Shown: piece by piece, positions 57,106 through 64,000 of the stretch | Layout of the letters: the number at the start of each line of letters is the position of its first letter | Numbering within the stretch: position 1 is the first letter of the stretch | Assembly: GCF_014145225.1 (NCBI RefSeq) | Contig: NZ_JABVCQ010000013.1 | Span: 22,233-86,232, forward strand | Reading direction: 5' to 3' | Length of the DNA stretch: 64,000 bases | Source of the DNA: Thiospirillum jenense | Lineage (GTDB): Bacteria > Pseudomonadota > Gammaproteobacteria > Chromatiales > Chromatiaceae | The notes under the pieces: model-generated | The model's input: the letters and a program-made list of their open reading frames with translations, nothing else | The model's database searches: none | Told to the model about the DNA's origin: nothing | Made by a program: the position numbers and the translations under genes

Positions 57106-58102
57106 AACTGAACACCTGCTGTTGAAACGTCCGCTCGGTGTAATTTGAATCGCTGTCTAGCCAGTCCAGCCGACACGTCCCGCTACTGTGCGCAAAATCC
57201 CGCCGCAACGCGATGCTGGCGGCACGTTGCGCATCTCGCCGCTGGCGCTGTTGCGGCGCTTGATCGTAACGCAGGTGTTTCCAATCTAGCCCCAGTTCGA
57301 GCTGCCAGCGCCGCGCCGGTTCTAGTCGCAACACCCCGCCAACGCCGTGTTGGGTGTAGGTTTCGGGTGACAGTGACGATGCGCAGTGACCAAGCGTCAA
57401 CGTCAACACACTGGCGACGGTCGCTGACCAGTGGTGCGTGGCGTCAAAACCCAGTTGTGTGAGTAGATCAGTGCGTTTGAGCGCCTCCACTGATGCGGCG
57501 GGGGGCGGTGGCAAATGCGGTGGAGACGGCGCACTTGACCAGTCAGCTTGGCGCGGCGCCGGTTGCGGTGGGGCAGCACCTGGTCGCCCAGCCCAGGGCA
57601 ATACTCGATGCAGGTAATTGAGCTGGCGCAGTTCGCCGCTGATGCCGAGCATGTCACGCGCTGTCAGGACGTGATCGTAGCGCAGCAAAAATGCAATTTC
57701 ATTGCGTTCGTCAGCCGGCACGAGCGTATCTCGAAACGCCGCGGCCGCGAGTGTCGCCGTGACCACGCCCAAGCCGTGCGCCGTCTCCGCTGACCAATCG
57801 GCGTGGAATTCGACGCGAGCGGTGGTGTCGGCGCTGTCGTAGTGACGCCACCAGCCGTCCAATCCAACCGTGACGGCGGCAGTTGGGTGCGTGGCGGCGC
57901 TGACGGCGGTGTGGACAAATGCGCGGGCGGTGGCGTCGGCGGTTTGCGCGGGATTGGAGTCGTAGCCGAGGGTGACGGTCGCCGCGCCGTGTTTGGCATC
58001 AGCGGCGAAGGCGTTCGCGGTGGTAAGCCAGAGTAGGGCGGCTAAGATGCGGTGTGTGGGCAAGGGCGCGGGTGGGGCGGGTGTCAAGTTGCGCGGGGGC
58101 AA
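57083..58102 (-). CDS. outer-membrane beta-barrel-like protein
   Basis: The protein of up to 339 residues has a signal peptide (HRILAALLWLTTANAFAAD), then alternating amphipathic strands (VTLGYDSNPAQT, AAVTVGLDGWWRHY, HWSATVASVLTLTLGH) and a C-terminal Phe (SCGLDWEF), all features of an outer-membrane barrel. A Pro-rich loop (GAAPPQPAPRQ...PHLPPPPAA) sits at about 185-210. The longest frame opens with TTG at 58102; a TTG at 58060 is a shorter option. It heads the three-gene run with the small exported protein and sensor kinase. Confidence 0.65.
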   Translation of the reverse strand: MPPRNLTPAPPAPLPTHRILAALLWLTTANAFAADAKHGAATVTLGYDSNPAQTADATARAFVHTAVSAATHPTAAVTVGLDGWWRHYDSADTTARVEFHADWSAETAHGLGVVTATLAAAAFRDTLVPADERNEIAFLLRYDHVLTARDMLGISGELRQLNYLHRVLPWAGRPGAAPPQPAPRQADWSSAPSPPHLPPPPAASVEALKRTDLLTQLGFDATHHWSATVASVLTLTLGHCASSLSPETYTQHGVGGVLRLEPARRWQLELGLDWKHLRYDQAPQQRQRRDAQRAASIALRRDFAHSSGTCRLDWLDSDSNYTERTFQQQVFSCGLDWEF

Positions 58103-58191
58103 AATTGTAACCGATAACGCCAGTGCGCGGGGTGAATTATTGAATTAAAAAATGCGTGGTTGAATTAAGAAAGTAGAATAAACCCAACGGG

Positions 58192-58227
58192 TTGATCGCT
58201 CCCACGCTCGCGCATGAGAACGATCAA
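58192..58227. repeat. dispersed inverted repeat, copy 3
   Basis: TTGATCG (58192-58198) and CGATCAA (58221-58227) flank CTCCCACGCTCGCGCATGAGAA. Its reverse complement matches copy 2 at almost every position. It lies just after nifY and may mark the end of the nif transcript. Confidence 0.6.
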
Positions 58228-58243
58228 ATCAATTCGATAGCAA

Positions 58244-58903
58244 TTAAGCCATTACTTTGGCCAACCAGGGCGGGGGTTTATGACCAATTAACTGACTCAA
58301 CTGCTGCATATGTTCTCGCGCATGACCACCATCCGGTATTTTAATGGGATGAATCGTGCGTTTAACCACTTTCGCGGCCGCTGGCCCGCCAATTGAGACA
58401 ACGTATAATAATTGACAATCGGCAATTAACTCAGCGCGATAGTCATTTTTATCCGCACTAGCGCGTTGTTCATTCACATCGCGGCAATCAATTAAGCGCA
58501 CTTCATTGGGTGCGACTTGATAAATCAAAAACCGGCGGCAGGCGCCAAAATGCCCGTCTAATAACTCGCCGCTATTCGATGCACACGCCACCCGGATGGA
58601 ATGCGGCAACTTATCATTCGGCGCCGCATCCGGCAATGGCGCGGGTGTGTCATTCACCGCCTCACCGTTTAATACCGCCAATATCCCTTTTAATACCGAC
58701 GTATCTAATTCAGCCAGATCGCCCCCGGCGGCGGTTTTCAAATCCCGAATACGCAGCGTTTCTAATTTCTCAGCGGTCAATGGCAAACCCACCGCGTCTA
58801 TTAGCACTTGCAATAATCGAGTTGGACCGCCTTCAGGTAATAACCGCGCTGCCAATCCTAAACGCAACGCAGTATTCTCATCAATCGGGGGCGTCGTGGT
58901 CAT
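58244..58903 (-). CDS. nifY: nitrogenase cofactor-binding accessory protein NifY/NafY type
   Basis: The 219-residue protein has a helical N-terminal domain (about 5-85) and a C-terminal FeMo-cofactor-binding domain (about 105-205, VACASNSGELLDGHFGACRRF, then GGPAAAKVVKRTIHPIKIP). Such proteins hold FeMo-co or apo-dinitrogenase during maturation. GGGAG precedes the ATG, and nifT lies 18 bases upstream, so it belongs to the nifHDKTY transcript. NifX is a shorter relative; the N-terminal domain favours NifY/NafY. Confidence 0.9.
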   Translation of the reverse strand: MTTTPPIDENTALRLGLAARLLPEGGPTRLLQVLIDAVGLPLTAEKLETLRIRDLKTAAGGDLAELDTSVLKGILAVLNGEAVNDTPAPLPDAAPNDKLPHSIRVACASNSGELLDGHFGACRRFLIYQVAPNEVRLIDCRDVNEQRASADKNDYRAELIADCQLLYVVSIGGPAAAKVVKRTIHPIKIPDGGHAREHMQQLSQLIGHKPPPWLAKVMA

Positions 58904-58921
58904 ATCATTCTCCCATTCGTT

Positions 58922-59143
58922 TCAATCGGCGCGTTTGAAACGCAAGGTGGTTGGAAAAACGGGCGGTGGACTAATTGGATCAATATACCAACGTGATCCG
59001 TCAGTTAATACAACTTCACCGCCCCAGGTCGCCGCCGTATCTGTTTCAACTGAGGCGATGGTTTCTTCCATATCTTTTTTAGCGACGTAGAATAACAAAC
59101 CACCGCTCTCACTTTTACGAATCATCACATTGGGCATATTCAT
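58922..59143 (-). CDS. nifT: putative nitrogen fixation protein NifT/FixU
   Basis: This 73-residue protein matches NifT in length and pattern (MPNVMIRKSESGGLLFYVAKKD, TWGGEVVLTDGSRWYIDP). Its function is unresolved; mutants in other species fix nitrogen. GGGAG precedes the ATG, 15 bases after nifK. Confidence 0.93.
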   Translation of the reverse strand: MNMPNVMIRKSESGGLLFYVAKKDMEETIASVETDTAATWGGEVVLTDGSRWYIDPISPPPVFPTTLRFKRAD

Positions 59144-59158
59144 TACTCCCGCTATGAT

Positions 59159-60730
59159 TTAGCGCACGAGGTCATAATTAAAATCGGTTTTACCCATGAT
59201 GCGCGTTTCTTCATCCAAGCGTTCTAATACGGCATTCACTAAGGTCGTGAGCAAATACATCGCGCCTTCATAACCCAGCGTGGTCATACGATGTAAATGA
59301 TGGCGATCAAAAATAGGGAACCCAATACGAATTAACGGCACTTCAAATTCTTTGCCTTTATGTAGGGTGTCGCGCTGAATGAACTTGCCGTAACTATTAC
59401 CAATTAAAAAGTCCGGTTTTTTGGTAAAGCACAGCGAGCGCAAATGCCATAAATCCAGATTGATATGCACCTCACTGTCCCGACCATAGGGCGATTCTGA
59501 CAACAGTTTTTCAATCGCTTTTTTCCAGCGTTTATTCGCATGAGAACACAGAATATGCGTGGGTTCAGCGCCCAGTTCTAATAAGAATTTGGTCAAGCCC
59601 AATACAAAATCAGCATCGCCATACAATGCAAACTTTTTACCGTGCAGCCACGAATGACTGTCAGTCATCATATCCACTAGACGGCCGCGTTCTTTTGCCA
59701 ATGACTCGGGAATCGGCTTGCCCGTCAATTCGGATACTTTCATTAAAAAATCATCAGTCCATTCCAATCCCATTGGAATGTTCATATCGGTTGCGGGTTG
59801 ATTCCATGTGCCTTCAACAAACTTTTTGGTTTTCACCAATTGCCATGGTTGTAATAGCAAGGTATCAATTGCATTTGGCGCATCGCGCATTTCTTCAATC
59901 GTTGTGCCGCCGTCATACATGCGATATTCGCCATCGGCGGGCGTGTCCAATACTTCGCTCGGATCACACAACAGGCTATAGCCAACCCCCATCTCTTTCA
60001 TCATGCGATGCAACACACGATAATTACCAAGATAGGTTTCAAAGCCGGGTACTAAATTGATTTTTCCATTACGCCCAACTTGTTTATCCGCCATTTCATT
60101 CAACGTAAAATAGCGTTGAATCCCCTCAAACATATTATCCCAACCAGTCGTATGACTACCAACAAAGCTGGGCGTATGTGCAAAAGGCGTGGGGAATTCA
60201 GGCGGAATATGTCCGGCTTTTTTTGCATTCCCAATAAACGCATTCAAATCATCACCAATGACTTCTGCCATACAGGTGGTGCTGACTGCAATCATGGTTG
60301 GTTGATACAACGCTTTGGCATTTTCTAAACCGTCAAACATATTCTTTTGACCGCCAAATACCGCCGCATCTTCGGACATTGAATCCGATACACATGCAAT
60401 TGGCTCTTTGAAATGACGATTAAAATAACTACGGAAATACGCAACACATCCCTGTGAACCATGCACATACGGCAGGGTTTTTTCAAAGCCTAATGCGCAT
60501 AATACCGCACCTAATGGTTGACAAGCCTTAGCTGGATTAACCGTCAAGGCTTCACGTTTGAAGTTTAATTCCTGATATTCTTGACTGGTTGTCCATTGAA
60601 AAACTTCTTCGAGTTTATCAGCATCAGCGACTTCTTCAACCCGAGTACGTTTTGCATTTAATACATCAACGTATTCTTGACTGCAAAACAGCGGGTAGCT
60701 CGGTTTAATATCATCAATTGTTTGGCTCAT
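59159..60730 (-). CDS. nifK: nitrogenase molybdenum-iron protein beta chain
   Basis: The 523-residue subunit forms the alpha2-beta2 dinitrogenase with NifD. P-cluster cysteines are in place: KACQPLGAVLCALG contains Cys near residue 70 and HGSQGCVAYF the next near 95, with STTCMAEVIGDD near 153. The ATG at 60730 has GGAG before it and gives the expected N-terminus MSQTIDDIKPSYPLF; an upstream ATG at 60784 adds an unlikely 18 residues. A 188-base gap with stem-loops separates it from nifD. Confidence 0.98.
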   Translation of the reverse strand: MSQTIDDIKPSYPLFCSQEYVDVLNAKRTRVEEVADADKLEEVFQWTTSQEYQELNFKREALTVNPAKACQPLGAVLCALGFEKTLPYVHGSQGCVAYFRSYFNRHFKEPIACVSDSMSEDAAVFGGQKNMFDGLENAKALYQPTMIAVSTTCMAEVIGDDLNAFIGNAKKAGHIPPEFPTPFAHTPSFVGSHTTGWDNMFEGIQRYFTLNEMADKQVGRNGKINLVPGFETYLGNYRVLHRMMKEMGVGYSLLCDPSEVLDTPADGEYRMYDGGTTIEEMRDAPNAIDTLLLQPWQLVKTKKFVEGTWNQPATDMNIPMGLEWTDDFLMKVSELTGKPIPESLAKERGRLVDMMTDSHSWLHGKKFALYGDADFVLGLTKFLLELGAEPTHILCSHANKRWKKAIEKLLSESPYGRDSEVHINLDLWHLRSLCFTKKPDFLIGNSYGKFIQRDTLHKGKEFEVPLIRIGFPIFDRHHLHRMTTLGYEGAMYLLTTLVNAVLERLDEETRIMGKTDFNYDLVR

Positions 60731-60821
60731 GGTATTACTCCTACTGCGCCGCCCATTCGCGGACAACAGCATGATTAAAAACAAATGTAAAAGTGGTGTT
60801 GCTCTATTGTGTCATGCGTTC

Positions 60822-60878
60822 TTTACCGCTGATTGAAACGTCAGCGGTAAATCGCCATTTCATTAGAGCAATGCTCTA
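60822..60878 (-). promoter_or_regulatory. two stem-loops between nifD and nifK
   Basis: TTTACCGCTGA (60822-60832) and TCAGCGGTAAA (60841-60851) form a perfect 11-base stem, and TAGAGCA/TGCTCTA (60864-60878) a 7-base stem. Neither has a T-run. They could protect the nifHD message or lower nifK expression. Confidence 0.6.
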
Positions 60879-60918
60879 GTATTGAAAAGATGAAGCGAAC
60901 TAAGCAACTGGCAAATGA

Positions 60919-62364
60919 TTATTTCTGCCACGGCGCCTTCATATTCTTCCAACATGGATTATTGATTGTCATATCCATGTCACGCGCAAAGATCGCAAAC
61001 CCGTCATACCCATGATAGGGGCCGGAATAATCCCACGAGTGCATTTGGCGGAATGGAATACCCATCTTTTGGAAAACGTATTTCTCTTTAATACCAGAGC
61101 CAACCAGATCAGGTTTAATGCGCTTAACAAACGCTTCTAATTCGTAACCCGTGACGTCGTCATACAACAAGGTCGAATCACCCATATCTTTTAGGGTACG
61201 ATCATAATCGTCGTTATGCGCAAATTCATAGCCAGTGCCGACCACTTCCATTCCTAAATCTTCATAGGCACCAATGATATGACGCGGGCGCAAACCACCG
61301 ACATAGAGCATGACTCTTTTGCCTTCTAATCGCGGCCGGTATTTGGCAACGACCGCTTCATATTCGGCTTGATATTTGGCAATCACCCGTTCTGCATTTG
61401 CCTGAATCGTTTCATCAAATCGTGCCGCAATGGCGCGTAATGATTCGGCAATCTTAGTTGGCCCAAAGAAGTTGTATTCCATCCAGGGAATACCGTATTG
61501 CTCTTCCAAATGACGGGCAATGTAATTCACCGAGCGATAACAATGAATCAGGCTGAGTTTAACCTTTGGTGTTAATTCCATTTCTGATAAGGTGCCATCA
61601 CCCGCCCATTGCGCCACCACCCGCAATCCCATTTCTTCTAACAATATTCGTGATGACCACGCATCGCCACCGATATTATAATCACCAATAATTGCAACGT
61701 CATAAGGCGTAGTGACAAATGATTGATCGTGGTCACGATTCGGTATGACCCAATCACGAATAGAATCATTGGCAATATGATGTCCGAGTGATTGTGACAC
61801 CCCACGAAAGCCCTCACAGCGCACTGGAATAATCGGCTTTTTCAATTCCTTTGCTTTCTTTTTGGACACCGCTTCAATGTCATCACCAATTAAGCCAATC
61901 GGGCATTCTGATTGCACCGAAATGCCCTTTGCTAACGGAAACAGCAGGTCAATTTCACTAATGATTTTGTCGAGTTTTTTATCGCCGCCAAAGACAATAT
62001 CTTTCTCTTGAAAATCCGATGTGAAGTTCATGGTGCCGAAAGTATTGACGCCCGTCATGCCGACATAATAATTACGTCGTCCAGCGCGTGAATACTGACC
62101 ACAGCCAACGGGGCCGTGCGAAATATGCACTATATCTTTAATAGGTCCCCAGACCACACCTTTAGACCCGGCATAAGAACAGCCACGAATCGTCATTACC
62201 CCGGGCAAAGATTTGCGATTCGAGGTAATACACTTTTTGGATTGTTCGAGCGTTGGATCATTAACGGCAAGGTGTTTAGCCCGATCTTTTTTTGCTTTAT
62301 CGGGATAGACTTCCAATACCTCTTGAATGAGGGCTTGGGTCTCTTCGCGGGTGAGCGCTGACAT
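60919..62364 (-). CDS. nifD: nitrogenase molybdenum-iron protein alpha chain
   Basis: The 481-residue subunit carries the active-site FeMo-cofactor. P-cluster cysteines are seen in [20 protein letters not shown] and [11 protein letters not shown]. The cofactor ligands match Cys275 ([15 protein letters not shown]) and His442 ([17 protein letters not shown]). These motifs mark a molybdenum type rather than the vanadium or iron-only enzymes. GAGG precedes the ATG, 49 bases after nifH. Confidence 0.98.
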   Translation of the reverse strand: MSALTREETQALIQEVLEVYPDKAKKDRAKHLAVNDPTLEQSKKCITSNRKSLPGVMTIRGCSYAGSKGVVWGPIKDIVHISHGPVGCGQYSRAGRRNYYVGMTGVNTFGTMNFTSDFQEKDIVFGGDKKLDKIISEIDLLFPLAKGISVQSECPIGLIGDDIEAVSKKKAKELKKPIIPVRCEGFRGVSQSLGHHIANDSIRDWVIPNRDHDQSFVTTPYDVAIIGDYNIGGDAWSSRILLEEMGLRVVAQWAGDGTLSEMELTPKVKLSLIHCYRSVNYIARHLEEQYGIPWMEYNFFGPTKIAESLRAIAARFDETIQANAERVIAKYQAEYEAVVAKYRPRLEGKRVMLYVGGLRPRHIIGAYEDLGMEVVGTGYEFAHNDDYDRTLKDMGDSTLLYDDVTGYELEAFVKRIKPDLVGSGIKEKYVFQKMGIPFRQMHSWDYSGPYHGYDGFAIFARDMDMTINNPCWKNMKAPWQK

Positions 62365-62413
62365 AATGGTGATCCTCGATTAAAAAATACGGATGAGCTA
62401 ATGCGTTGCCGAA

Positions 62414-63367
<954 letters not shown>

Positions 63368-63370
63368 TTA

Positions 63371-63386
63371 AGCAATGCTCATGCCA
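63371..63386 (-). promoter_or_regulatory. sigma-54 promoter of nifH
   Basis: Minus strand TGGCATGAGCATTGCT matches TGGCAC-N5-TTGCA with GG and GC at correct spacing, about 75-85 bases before the nifH start. This is the usual promoter class for nifHDK. Confidence 0.85.
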
Positions 63387-63482
63387 ACACAAAAAATATG
63401 ACTAACCTTTTGTTTATAAAAAGATTATTTTCGGACGTAACCAACAGTGATCAGTAGCAGATAGCACAATGGCAACCGGGCT

Positions 63483-63498
63483 TGTGTGAATGCTGACA
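63483..63498. promoter_or_regulatory. NifA upstream activator sequence
   Basis: TGT-N10-ACA (TGTGTGAATGCTGACA reading with TGT at 63483-63485 and ACA at 63496-63498) is the NifA consensus. It lies about 100 bases upstream of the -24/-12 promoter, the normal distance. The remaining bases 63299-63719 show no gene. Confidence 0.75.
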
Positions 63499-63719
63499 TT
63501 GTTGTTGCGACAAACAATTGCTGTTTCACTGAGGCGCATTTGATAGCCGTTGATTTTGATTGATTAAAAGTAAAACAAAATTTAATTATAATGGGTTCGA
63601 TTATTTGACTAGTTGGGTTGAAATAAATTGCTGAATATAATCTAATCACTAGATACCACAGAACAGTACAAGATGCGATCTAAAACTCGACTTGGTTTTT
63701 TATTAATTTGGAGTGGACT

Positions 63720-64000
63720 ATGACTGATTTAATGAACCTTTATCAAACGGATTACATGACCTGGGTGCAGCGCACTGCTGACTTATTACGCGCCGGCCGC
63801 TATGCCGAGTTGGATATTGAACACCTGTTGGAGGAATTAGATGGGATGGGCAAAAGCGAATATGACGAATTAGAAAGTCGCCTGACTATTTTAATTGCGC
63901 ATTTGCTCAAGTGGCAATATCAGTATCAAATGTTATCGGAACGGTGGCGTGAATTTAAAGGAGATAGTTGGCGGGGAACGATTAGAGTTGTTCTAACGAT
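63720..64000 (+). CDS. DUF29 family protein, partial (3' end outside window)
   Basis: The 93 codons seen begin MTDLMNLYQTDYMTWVQRTA and continue with RYAELDIEHLLEELDGMGKSEYDELESRL, the DUF29 pattern. GGAG stands at about 63710. DUF29 proteins are small, often present in many copies in cyanobacteria and some proteobacteria, and have no assigned function. It is divergent from nifH. Confidence 0.88.
   Translation, partial: MTDLMNLYQTDYMTWVQRTADLLRAGRYAELDIEHLLEELDGMGKSEYDELESRLTILIAHLLKWQYQYQMLSERWREFKGDSWRGTIRVVLT

Noticed and set aside
63425..63649. A 74-codon minus-strand frame upstream of nifH.
   Set aside because: It covers the NifA site, has no recognisable product and no ribosome-binding site; the region is regulatory.

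Overview
The window looks like chromosomal DNA of a free-living, nitrogen-fixing gammaproteobacterium. The evidence is a gammaproteobacterial-type mlaFEDCB-murA run, SpoT, Tex and TonB/ExbBD systems, a cobalamin riboswitch in front of btuB, and a nifHDKTY cluster with a sigma-54 promoter. Class I fructose-bisphosphatase plus nif would suit a sulfur-oxidising or phototrophic autotroph, but no gene here proves that. Codon use alternates between an AT-ending style (TTA, ATT, AAT) and a GC-ending style, sometimes inside one gene. No tRNA, rRNA, CRISPR array or transposase was recognised.

Region 1 (1-13.7 kb) is central carbon and envelope sugar metabolism: fbp, a lipoprotein, a double glycosyltransferase, a four-gene set built around an HprK-related kinase and a PqqD-like protein with a secreted Cys-rich candidate substrate, a ferredoxin-NADP reductase, a four-repeat S1 protein, an aldolase-like enzyme, GDP-fucose synthase, and a GDP-mannose 4,6-dehydratase interrupted by a full-length intein with a LAGLIDADG endonuclease. 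Region 2 (13.7-25.9 kb) holds a secreted protein gene broken by an in-frame amber codon, a chemoreceptor with a periplasmic repeat-protein partner, an MmeI-like restriction-methylation enzyme, Tex, an Sfp-type phosphopantetheinyl transferase and a toxin-antitoxin pair with a short antitoxin.

Region 3 (26-38.9 kb) is mostly housekeeping: a diguanylate cyclase, murA, the Mla phospholipid transport operon, spoT, an Atm1-type ABC exporter, a DHH-family protein and glcF. glcF carries an in-frame G/C-rich palindromic element that has grown into six 10-residue repeats. Region 4 (38.9-47.5 kb) is a TonB-linked uptake block: cobalamin riboswitch, btuB (with a second copy of the same palindromic element, also in frame), a BtuM-like membrane protein, exbB-exbD-tonB, a periplasmic binding protein and another TonB-dependent receptor.

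Region 5 (47.5-58.1 kb) is a signalling island. A sigma-54 response regulator lies upstream of a DUF2202 ferritin-like gene that has a good -24/-12 promoter and an upstream inverted repeat. The likely cognate kinase, with an outer-membrane barrel protein and a small secreted protein, lies about 5 kb away on the same strand. Between them, on the opposite strand, sit a hybrid kinase with two almost identical PAS domains and a REC-EAL phosphodiesterase. A short Pro-rich repeat protein follows the DUF2202 gene. Region 6 (58.2-64 kb) is nifHDKTY, read leftward from a NifA/sigma-54 promoter, with stem-loops between nifD and nifK and a divergent DUF29 gene cut by the window edge. Four copies of a roughly 35-bp inverted repeat sit between genes across the window.
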